Assembly (NCBI GenBank): GCA_029237695.1
Contig: CM055269.1
Location: forward strand, 33,155,175 to 33,219,174
DNA length: 64,000 bases
Reading direction: 5' to 3'
Origin: Conchocele bisecta
Taxonomy: Eukaryota; Mollusca; Bivalvia; Lucinida; Thyasiridae
In this document: in pieces, positions 55,615 through 64,000 of the stretch
How the letters are laid out: every line of letters starts with the position of its first letter
Position numbering within the stretch: the stretch's first letter is position 1
Notes under the pieces: generated by a model
Database searches by the model: none
The model's input: the letters and a program-made list of their open reading frames with translations, nothing else
What the model was told of the DNA's origin: nothing
Position numbers and translations under genes: made by a program

Positions 55615-56203
55615 CTCATCCACAAGTTCTTCAACCAGTTCGTCAACGAGCAGCTCAACCAGTTCGTCAACGAGTAGTTCGACCAGTCCTTCAACGAGTA
55701 GTTCGACCAGTTCGTCAACGAGTAGCTCAACCAGTTCGTCAACCAGTAGTTCTACAAGTTCGTCAACCAGTAGTTCGACCAGCTCGTCAACGAGTAGTTC
55801 GACCAGTTCGTCAACAAGTAGTTCGACAAGTTCGTCAACGAGCAGTTCGACCAGTTCGTCAACGAGTACTTCGACCAGTTCATCAACGAGTAGTTCTACA
55901 AGTTCGTCAACGAGCAGTTCGACCAGTTCGTCAACAAGTAGTTCGACCAGTTCGTCAACAAGTAGTTCGACAAGTTCGTCAACGAGTAGTTCGACAAGTT
56001 CGTCAACGAGTAGTTCGACCAGTTCGTCAACTAGTAGTTCGACAAGTTCGTCAACGAGTAGTTCGACCAGTTCGTCAACGAGCAGTTCGACAAGTTCGTC
56101 AACGAGTAGTTCGACCAGTTCGTCAACGAGCAGTTCGACCAGTTCGTCAACGAGTAGTTCGACCAGTTCGTCAACGAGCAGTTCTACCACTTCCCCAACG
56201 CAG
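55615..56203 (+). CDS. Exon 15: Ser/Thr-only mucin-like tract
   Basis: Acceptor tactgttattgtattttag, phase 2 to 0, 196 codons of almost only Ser and Thr in an S-S-T-S-S-S-T-S octapeptide rhythm (24-nt unit, about 24 copies), with two prolines. Such tracts are O-glycosylation scaffolds. Units use mixed codons (AGTTCG, AGCTCA), so the array is not brand new. Donor CAG|gtttgt is weak; reading through gives VCM and TGA at 56213-56215, so this could be the last exon. The minus-strand frame over the same array (ELLVDELV repeats) is its shadow. Confidence 0.75.
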
Positions 56204-56727
56204 GTTTGTATGTGATGTGATACCACATTTACATGTATATGACTATTTGGTACATTTTGTATCTGATTAATGGCTATTAATAACACATTTATGGAAGATG
56301 TTGTGTTAATTCCAACATATCACATGCTGCATGCATAAGATACAAACAAAACCAGTTATGATTTAAGTCGGAATTTACTCTTGCATAAATGGATGTGTTA
56401 TATATGTATTATCGGCAGGATGTGATTCTGCTTTAGAAGAAAGTAGCATAATCTATCAAATAAATTAGCAGGATGTAAGCTGGTTCTAATCACTATTCAT
56501 TCTGGCAATATCGGGTATGTAGCAATAAACATATTAGTCAGTGTTTCCAGGACAAGCTGAAACACCTTAGTGAAAGCTTGGTCTGAAGTCAATATGTTTA
56601 CCCCTGAGAAAAGGGTTAACATCTGAAATCCATATTATGACATTTTAAAGTTACAAGTGTCAGTGTTTCAACTGAATAATTTGTTCAAATATCGTTAGTA
56701 TAAAGCATCTACCGGCCAGTTGCCAGT

Positions 56728-57545
56728 CAGGGACCCGTACGACTAAACTGTTCGTAAGTGCAAATTTAGGATCGTCTGGAAATTTCAATTGATGGATTTA
56801 CATTTATTGCGATTGAGCATGCCGCCTATGCTCAATAAATGTAAATCCAATATTGTTTACATGAAAATAATGTTAATGTGAAATTCACAGACTATCGTAA
56901 TTTTGCACGTACGAACATTTTAGTCACACTGAGTTTAGTGAAACGGCCCCCAGATGCGTTATGCTGTTTGATTCCTTAATCTGCATATACATCTACTTTT
57001 GGAAGAAAAATGCACTAAAGAAATAATCAACTTCTACAGTTCATTCAAGTAAACTGGCAATCCAATGTTCTAAGCACTAGGGGCCCGTTTCACTAAACTT
57101 CGTGCGATAAAAATTGTCGTACGAAGATTTTCATAAATTCACATAGCACATTAACGTGGTCCACAAATTCTACCATTTATCATATGCATGTAGGGGTCAT
57201 TAAATCTGAACAACTCCAACAAAGATTGCTCAAAATCGTCTGCTAATGAGAACTTTGTTGTACAGTTTAGTTTTGGACTTGCGAACTTTTTAGTCGTAAA
57301 AAGTTTAGTAAAACGCGCCCCAGGGGCCAGTTTCACTAAACTTCGTACGACTAAAATGTTCGTAAGTTCAAATTTAAGATCATCTGTAAATTTCAATTGA
57401 TGGATTTCCATTTATTGAGCATAGGCTGCAAATGATGCTCAATAAATGTAAATCCAGTAATCGTTTACAATAAAATGTTCTTAACGTGCCAGACTATCAT
57501 AAAGTTGCACTTGCGAAAATTTTAGTTTAGTAAAACGCGCCCCAG
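56728..57545. mobile_element. Cluster of three family F MITEs
   Basis: 56728-56953, 57082-57310 and 57324-57545. All carry CACTAAACTTCGT(A/G)CGA or its remains and the ATTTATTGAGCAT hairpin; the middle one has a different core (GTGGTCCACAAATTC) and the last lacks part of its right end. Confidence 0.75.
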
Positions 57546-57573
57546 AATATTTCTACGTAGTGATCGTGGTAAA

Positions 57574-57915
57574 ATATTTGAACTCGTGTATCTAGATAGC
57601 ATTGATATTCGTGTATCTAGATAGCATTGACACTCGTGTATCTAGATAGCATTGATATTCGTGTATCTAGCTAGCATTGACACTCGTGTATCTAGATAGC
57701 ATTGACACTTCTAGATAGCATTGACACTCGTGTATCTAGATAGCATTGGCACTCGTGTATCTAGATAGCATTGACACTTCTAGATAGCATTGACACTCGT
57801 GTATCTAGATAGCATTGGCACTCGTGTATCTAGATAGCATTGACACTTCTAGATAGCATTGACACTCGTGTATCTAGATAGCATTGACACTCGTGTATCT
57901 AGATAGCATTGACAG
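57574..57915. repeat. 25-bp tandem repeat
   Basis: The unit CTCGTGTATCTAGATAGCAT TGACA is repeated about 13-14 times; several units lack the CGTGTA portion, giving a higher-order period of about 65 bp. Confidence 0.9.
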
Positions 57916-58789
57916 ACATATCTTTATCTGACACATCAATTTCAAAATTTCAGTGCGACCGTTGTGAACTGGTCTGGTGACGTATAATGGCGCGTTCTAG
58001 TAACGTCATGAGACACATTACGTAGGCGTTCGCTTGGCCCCGAAATGACGCGCTGTACGTTTGAACACGGTTGTAAGCGGTGTCAAACAACGGCAGTCAT
58101 GTAACAATATAACATACTTATTGCTTGCCAACTTGATTTGAGGGATATTACAAATAGTAAACCAGCTAAATTATGGTTTCATGACGAAAATGACCGAAAT
58201 TGAGATTTGTTTTAAGAAACGTCTAATAATGGTAACGTCTTGTTTCACGAAACATGCCAAAATTTATTTTTTCGATAACATTAAATTTTAGCAAAATTTA
58301 AGAATGGGCCTTCTTTTACTTCGTTAAATTTGGTCCAATGTTGATTTTATTGCGAAAAAACAATTTCCACATGTTAAATCCCCATAGACATCTTCACAGA
58401 GTGAAGATGTCTATGGGGATTAAACATGGGGACATTTTTCTAATTTCAGAAATAGATAGAGGACCGATTTTTCAAATGTAACTTTTATTTTCTTAGATCA
58501 TTTCCAAGCTATCTAGCTAGGTTTCAGAATTAATTTCCAAACTGTTTCGTTGTTCGACTCCTCCTCCAAGTACTCCACCTCTTTCTTCCCCACGTTAAAT
58601 TCCCATAGAGAATGTTTATGTACCATATATGGTCACATAACCATATTCTCTAAATCGCTTTGTGTCTGCTCTCCCACACGGTATACTTATCCCTAGGCAT
58701 TACTATTATTTATGATTTGTATTCTATTAATTGTGTGTATGTCCTAAACGGCAGACTGATAGTGAGAAGAACAACATGCAATTACTTAG

Positions 58790-58950
58790 TATGGTACTGC
58801 AAAGCCTTCTGCGTGCATGCTCCGGGTGCATGCTCGGGGTTGGCAATTTCGAGTGGACGAAGCTGAGCATAGCTCAGCTTTGGTCGGTCGAACTTGCTGA
58901 TGTCGATCGGGGAACGGACCGTGCGCTCGGAGAGCTGGATATCACGGTAG
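58790..58950. repeat. GC-rich imperfect inverted repeat
   Basis: The left arm TTCGAGTGGACGAAGCTGAG pairs imperfectly with CTCAGCTTTGGTCGGTCGAA about a CATAGCTCAG centre. Its composition differs from its surroundings. Open frames on both strands follow from the palindrome; a GTAGGT donor at 58950 has no matching acceptor. Confidence 0.5.
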
Positions 58951-59338
58951 GTATCAGTCTTATCATACACAATGTACTCTCGAAACAACTATTGTGTCCG
59001 TAATGAATTATATACGGCATGCACACCAGGGCTCGGTTATTCAAAGCTTCTGTTAGCTTAACAGACTGTTAAATCCTTAGCATTTCTAAGGATTTAACAG
59101 TCTGTTAAGCTAACAGAGGTTTTGAGCAACCGGGCCCAGTTTCCAATGGTCAAAATAGTCGAAAATCACATTCAGTCTGCCGGAAAGGAACACGATGAAT
59201 GGTCAAAGGGAAACACATGTAACTACTAATTTAGCTCAAGGGCCAGTTGACCTATTGCTGAATAAACATGACCATGCATGTTCGGTTGCCCGCACCACAA
59301 TACTGTGTAAGCCTAATTGAATTTTCTAATTTATTTAG

Positions 59339-59422
59339 ACAACAACAAGTGTGAGCACGACAACCGAAGCCGAGGAAGAAGATTACAACCCTGGGATACC
59401 CGGATGCTGCTGCGAGAGGTAA
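59339..59422 (+). CDS. Exon 16: acidic, Cys-ending tail, probable last exon
   Basis: Acceptor ctaatttatttag, phase 0. Encodes TTTSVSTTTEAEEEDYNPGI then PGCCCER, with TAA at 59420-59422. The same point is a plausible donor (GAGAG|gtaaaa), in which case the gene continues; I found no convincing next exon before the window ends (an acceptor at 61132 reaches a stop within 11 codons). The Thr-rich start fits a continuation of exon 15. An AATAAA at about 59761 lies inside family E. Confidence 0.6.
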   Translation, partial: TTTSVSTTTEAEEEDYNPGIPGCCCER

Positions 59423-59439
59423 AACGTGTAAAATACATA

Positions 59440-59815
59440 CTGTCTGTTCCATGGTTTGCTGCCGACGAACATTTGGGTATTAAACACATAAAAATATGTA
59501 AAAGTAAGCACTTTTTCATCATTAACAAAAATGTACCCTCCTCAAAAAAAGTTTGTTTGATGAAATTCCATCAAATATTGATTTTATTGAGAAAAAAAAC
59601 GAATTTAACATGGGGAGTCAATTTCCAAAAGTTTTCGTTTTTTGATCCTGTAGGATAAAAAAACAAAAAGATTTGGAAATTGACTCCGAAACCTGGCCAG
59701 ATAGCTTGAAAATTATGTAATTAAGAAAACAAAAGTTAAGATTTTGAAAATCGGTCAAGAAATAAAAAAAATATTTAAAAAAAAATCTATTTTTAGCCCC
59801 CATGTTAAATTTTTG
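59440..59815. mobile_element. Family E element, truncated
   Basis: TA|CTGTCTGTTCCATGGTTTG at the left, 17 bp past the exon 16 stop. The right TIR is missing; sequence changes after GCCCCCATGTTAAAT. Confidence 0.75.
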
Positions 59816-60209
59816 TTTAGTAGTTCGGGGAGTACAGTGATATTTAATTACCTTTTGATAAAAGGTTTGAACAGCGAAATTTCCTCTAATTTTCAGAAAT
59901 GCGGGTCTTAATTTTCTGTAACACTCGTATTTCGCCAAGTCTCATCTAACTTGTTCAATTCAATATACTTACCAATGTTGGCATAAACTGATTCACTGAT
60001 AAACTTCAGTTTTTCTTTGTAAATTATGAACAGAATAACACGCTGTACTGCATTGCTTTATTTATTAACGTAATATTGATAATAATAAAAGAAAACGGCG
60101 GTTAATTCTAAGATGTCTGACATATCTATCAAATATCCCTTTGGCGTATCGTAACCAATAATTGCCTCAGTTATCTGTCGTATACATGAATCCTGTATTT
60201 TGTTTGTTA
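59816..60209. other. No gene or repeat recognised
   Basis: AT-rich sequence downstream of the last exon candidate. Short frames only; no polyadenylation signal I would trust. Confidence 0.5.
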
Positions 60210-61079
60210 ATATCTCTGTTTCACGAAACAAGCCCAAATTTAACGGCCATATAAACAATAGAAAAATAGTATGTTCGTGAAATTTGATAAAATATTGATT
60301 GTATTAAGAAATACTGATTCGTCCATGGGAATTTAATTGGAACATGGAGGGAAAAGGAAACAATATTATAGGAATGAATGGCCTTTTTGTGGAATTGGCC
60401 AATCAAATGTTAGGGAATTGTGTAAATATTTTTGTGCTGGAATTATTGGAGATTGAGTCCGACATCTGTTGCCGATTTCACCAACATTGCAAAGTATACT
60501 TTTCTAGCAAAGTATACTTTGAGGGAGTAATCATTTATTTTTCCCGAAATGCATTATGTCATATAGAACTAACCACTGCATATATTTGATGATTAAAAGT
60601 ATGCGGGATTATATACTGAATGTAGTACATTATCACAGCCAAAATGGCTGTGATAATGTAATAAATTCAGTATAATAAAAATAATAAATTTATCCTAAGA
60701 TGGAAAATTTCTCCCTCAAAGTATACTTTGTTAGATAAGAATACTTTTTAATGTTTGTGAAATAGGCTACTGGCTAGATAGCTTGGAAATGGTCCGAGTA
60801 ACTAAGAAAACAAAAGCTAAATTTTGAAAATCGGTCCAGTATTCCTGAAATTCGAAAAATTTCCCCATGTTAAATCCACATAGAAATCTTGATGTGTATG
60901 GAGATTTAGCATTGGGATTTAACATCGTTTTTTCGCAATAAAATTAATATTTCACCAAATTTCAAAAATAAAAAGAAGGCTCATTCTTAAATGTTGGTTT
61001 AATTAAATATTATCAAAAAACATTGTTTTTGCATTGTTTATATACCCGTAAATTTGGGCATGTTTCGTGAAACAGACAG
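60210..61079. mobile_element. Family D element with nested B remnant and C
   Basis: CTCTGTTTCACGAAACAAGC to GTTTCGTGAAACAGACAG|TA. A collapsed B (60366-60447, both ends but no hairpin) and a full C (60466-60773, apex CAGCCAAAATGGCTG) lie within; D homology resumes at CTAGATAGCTTGG. Confidence 0.75.
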
Positions 61080-61510
61080 TAAGTGTCGACTGGATTCACG
61101 TCTTCACTTCCGACATGTTGTCTGCAGCACAATGGGTGCCCAACAAATGTTGTGTTGAGTGTGAAAGGGGCACCACCAAACGCTTCCCCACGTCATGTAT
61201 GTTGCTAGAAAAATAACTCCCTCAGTCGCACCCCACCCGAACCGCATCAGTGTCTCCGATACTACCAAATGCACTTTGATGCATGTTATTAGCAATATAT
61301 AATTCGGACTCATACCGTCCCACACCAGTCTCATCAGGCGGAGAGGGGTAAACGTTTTCACACATAATTCGCCCCCTTTCCACTGCGACCTCTCGCCAAT
61401 CAGTGTCTAAGATAGCTCCAACTCTATGATGTAGCATTACATTTTCAACACAGAATCAGGACGTCATTTTATTACACTGACACAGCCCTCATATGCTGTC
61501 ATCAGCATTA
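61080..61510. other. Single-copy stretch, no supported gene
   Basis: GC content is somewhat higher than in its neighbours. An acceptor-like CTGCAG at 61127-61132 and minus-strand frames of 71-85 codons (61104-61437) exist, but none shows a recognisable domain. Confidence 0.4.
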
Positions 61511-62537
61511 TTGTCTGTTTCACGAAACCTGCCCAAATTTTACGGCCATATAAACAATGCAAAAATAATGTTTTCTTCGATAATGTTAAATTTTATAAAA
61601 ATTTAAGAATGAGCCTTTTTTTTGTTTTGCGAAATTTGGTGCAATATTGATTTTATTACGAATAAAAAATTTCCCCATGTTAAGTCCTCATAGACCTCTA
61701 ATTTCAGAAATAGTGGACCTAGTTTCAAAATTAACTTTTGTTGTCTTAGTTAGATCATGTCCATGCTATCTAGCTAGGTTTAGGAGTCAATTTCTATTTT
61801 TTTTTAAATATTTTGGACTCCTCCCACAGTTCCTCCACCTACTTTCCTCTATGTTAAATACTCATAGACAAATCACTTTTTCGTAATAAAATTAATTGTT
61901 GACAGCATTTCATAAAATAAAAAGAAGACTCTTTCTTAAAGGTACATACCCACTCAGTAGGCACAACATGTTCTTTATATCGGAGACATCATCTGAGACA
62001 TGTTGTAGAAAATGAACATTCATTCACCATTAGCCCACGCATTGATTGCCATTATTATACATTTTATATCAGACGTAAAATTTCCACACTGACATCAGGG
62101 GCGATAACCGTGTTTCCTTAAAATGTTAAAGGACATTACTATTTATTATCTGTATTTATTGTTTGATGTGCAATGGTAATACTTTATAAACTGTCCATAA
62201 TATTATTTTTTCAAGTGACACATTTAATTAGTATAAATAACTAACAAATATCATGCCTCATTTGCATATGAAAATAGCCTGATACCACCGCGCGTCACTA
62301 TCAGTAAAATAAATATTACTAAATCATTCTATCTGTATAGCGGGCACTTGTAATCTTTAGAACTGGTGGAATAGTGACATAATTATACACTTATTTAATT
62401 CCTATAAAAAAAACATGTTGTGCCTACTGAGTGGGCATACCTTTAACTTCCGATAACATTCAATATTATCGATAAAATATTGTTTTTGCATTGTTTATAT
62501 AGCCGTAACATTTGGACAGGTTTCCTAAAACAGACAG
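61511..62537. mobile_element. Family D element with nested family T
   Basis: TTGTCTGTTTCACGAAACC to GGTTTCCTAAAACAGACAG|TA. Family T is inserted at 61939-62452 with ends AAAGGTACATACCCACTCAG and CTGAGTGGGCATACCTTT, which are inverted repeats; D homology continues on both sides. Confidence 0.8.
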
Positions 62538-62584
62538 TAGTCATTGGCATCTATTTAACGTTATAACTTTTATATATTCATTAT

Positions 62585-62790
62585 TAACCCGTTCAACGCT
62601 GCAGACTTCTATAATGATGTTTGCAGTGTAGATCCAGTTGAGCCGGTTTTTTCAAGTATTAAAATTTCATAGTTTAATTTTTCATTATTTTTTTTATAAT
62701 GGACTAGTCCTACAATAATTTTGTGACGATCGGATTGGTCCGAAATTTAACACATCACGGTACATTGCATAACATATCACGATCCAGGGT
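62585..62790 (-). mobile_element. Family H, diverged
   Basis: GTGTAGATCCAGTTGAGCCGG, GGACTAGTCC and a GGATTGGTCCGAAA segment match family H on the opposite strand, but the hairpin is eroded by a T-rich insertion. Confidence 0.6.
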
Positions 62791-63140
62791 TAACGGTTGT
62801 TATATAGTTTAAACAATATTTTGTTAAATTATAAGTCATGTAAAGGAACCGTACATGTTATGATACAAAAACAGAACGTGTGGATTAGAAAACAAGCTTA
62901 AGAAAACGTATATGAATTCTTCTCCACTGTAAGCGTAAGCACAATATACATGGTATTACTGTCAGGTTATTTGAAAATAGTATTTATTGTTATCCTGACT
63001 CCCACCCACCCCACATACATACCCCACCCCATATATTTACACACATGCTTCCCCTGAAAACACGGAGTCATATTTAAGGGAGACAAAGGCACTGGGTCTC
63101 AGATATACGGAGCCCAGCAGGGGACATGGATTTTTTTATT
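62791..63140. other. No gene or repeat recognised
   Basis: Single-copy, AT-rich, with a C-rich CCCACCC stretch near 63000-63030. No exon-like feature. Confidence 0.5.
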
Positions 63141-63480
63141 AACAATTCGTACCTCAATTTAACGATTAGTTCCCTCGAATTAACAATTCGTTATATAACA
63201 ATTCGTTCCCTTGAATTAACAATTCGTTCATTCGAATTGACAATTCATTCCTTCAATTTAACAATTCGTTCGAATTAACAATTCGTTCCCACGATATAAC
63301 AATTCGTTCCCTCGAATTAACAATTCGTTCCCGTGGGAACGAATTGTTATTTCGTGGGAACAAATTGTTAAATTGAGGGAACGAATTGTTAATTCGTGGG
63401 AACGAATTGATTGTTAAATTGAGGGAACGAATTGTTATTTCGTGGGAACGAATTGTTATTTCGTGGGAACGAATTAATAA
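63141..63480. repeat. Family J word foldback array
   Basis: AACAATTCGTTCCCTCGAAT words switch near 63331 to GGGAACGAATTGTTATTTCG words. About eight words per strand, ending in an A-run at 63476-63490. Confidence 0.8.
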
Positions 63481-63487
63481 AAAAAAA

Positions 63488-64000
63488 AAATGTTTTTTTC
63501 GATAATATCAAATTTTATAAAAAATTAATAATGAGCCTTCTTTTTATTTCGTGTAATTTGGTAACATATTGATTTTATCACGAAAAATTGATTTGTCTGG
63601 GAATTTAAAATGGGGGAAAAGGAGGTGGAGGAGCTGTGGTAGCGGACAAAAAACGAAAACAATTGGAAATTGATTCCGAAACCTAGCTAGATAGGTAGGG
63701 TCATTTCTTAGAATTCCGTGACCATCATGTTCCTACCTTTTTTTATTGCTGATTTGTCAATTTGAACCATTTTAGGAAAAAAATAGCTTCTAAGCATTTT
63801 TACAAAAATGATGGGAAAACATTTTAGAGCAGAAAATTCAAAATAGCCGCTAACGCCATTTTGAAATATATAAAATGCATTATCTCTGTAATGAGATAAG
63901 CAAACAACAAAAATGAGGTGTTGTTTCCCAATAATTACAACATGCCAAAACTACTGGTAAGGTTAATTTTTAGTTTGGACCTTTAAATCCAAGATGGCCA
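63488..64000. other. Family D fragment, then unassigned edge
   Basis: 63488-63700 carries the D interior (GAGCCTTCTTTTTATTTCGT, TGGGGGAAAAGGAGGTGGAG). After about 63720 the sequence is unassigned, with AAATGGCG/CGCCATTTTG-type words; it runs off the window. Confidence 0.6.

Larger units (their letters stand above)
56204..59338. other. Intron 15 and its contents
   Basis: Three family F copies (56728-56953, 57082-57310, 57324-57545), a 25-bp tandem (57574-57915), family D fragment (about 58236-58610), a GC-rich imperfect hairpin (58790-58950) and family S (59029-59140). 56215-56725 shows nothing recognised. A possible alternative last exon lies at 57954-57980. Confidence 0.65.
8567..59422 (+). 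other. Gene span: secreted ADAM/M12B-like pseudoprotease, 16 exons
   Basis: A gene reconstructed by hand from splice sites and phases. The predicted product is about 720 residues. In order it has a signal peptide; a propeptide without a cysteine switch, ending HRIKR (furin-type); an M12B-like domain running from IIELVLWGTYDFF through NIRVYLLGSG, HAIALTR, YGSAVNNIG and a Met-turn-like YTVMGS to WKFGNNNQNAIHTYISGL; an ADAM-type cysteine-rich part (PPYGAMFGVDKQC, then CGTGLECRYGSC); a Ser/Thr tract; and an acidic, Cys-ending tail. The family normally cleaves extracellular proteins using HExxHxxGxxHD. Here that segment reads VVQAIGIA-LSLSK, with no metal-binding His, so a non-catalytic binding or decoy role is inferred. 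All junctions are phase-compatible except exon 3/exon 4. Most intron sequence is transposon-derived. The 3' end is uncertain. Confidence 0.8.

Noticed and set aside
55558..56286. 242-codon minus-strand frame with ELLVDELV repeats
   Set aside because: It is the reverse complement of the Ser/Thr array. The + strand reading has splice sites in phase with exons 14 and 16; the minus reading has no context.
58731..59003. GC-rich 90-codon frame ending at a GTAGGT donor-like site
   Set aside because: It overlaps an imperfect palindrome with open frames on both strands. There is no acceptor in a phase that would fit exons 15 and 16.
61132..61165. Possible last exon after exon 16
   Set aside because: The acceptor CTGCAG and phase fit, but it gives only about 10 residues before TGA, with no family support; too weak to list as a feature.

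Overview
The window is eukaryotic. It has tRNA-His genes of animal type, GT-AG introns, very long introns packed with small inverted-repeat DNA elements, a tRNA-headed SINE and a decayed Ty3/gypsy element. The density of foldback/MITE families and the type of protease-like gene suggest a lophotrochozoan, most likely a bivalve mollusc. That is inference; no species can be read from the sequence.

Positions 1-8566 are intergenic. They hold a TIR-type element built from TATACG-like words, a local duplication carrying three tRNA-His(GTG) loci (two intact, one decayed), a three-copy tandem of about 167 bp, and several foldback elements.

Positions 8567-59422 on the + strand hold one gene that I assembled by hand from 16 exons with compatible GT-AG sites. 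It encodes a signal peptide, an ADAM/reprolysin (M12B)-like propeptide ending in a furin-type RIKR site, a complete M12B-like fold, an ADAM-type cysteine-rich region and a Ser/Thr-only mucin-like tract of about 196 residues. The closest architecture I know is the mollusc/nematode MIG-17-like secreted ADAM group. Two things are odd. First, the zinc-binding HExxHxxGxxH signature is replaced at every catalytic position (QAIGI then LSLSK), so this looks like a pseudoprotease. Second, the exon 3/exon 4 junction does not keep frame, and the exon 4 acceptor sits in the terminus of a MITE, so either a small exon was missed or the gene is broken there. The 3' end is uncertain: exons 15 and 16 both read into a stop just beyond their donors.

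The introns are mostly about 20 families of short non-autonomous elements, labelled A-W here for convenience. Many are nested, and several start or stop within 10-50 bp of an exon. A recurring and unusual class is TIR-bounded elements whose interior is an array of one short, often palindromic word, with a different word in each element (TATACG, GTCGCG, TACGTA, CATATG, a TTCGTTCCCACGAAAT-like word and a CACAAAATTCAATTCTGTG-like word). Other notable structures are a 2.3-kb minisatellite (unit about 49 bp) apparently grown from one arm of a foldback element, a decayed Ty3/gypsy pol on the minus strand (about 50560-54760) with two later insertions, and partial duplications of exon 8 and of the exon 10 acceptor. 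Positions 59423-64000 contain nested elements and no gene I can support.
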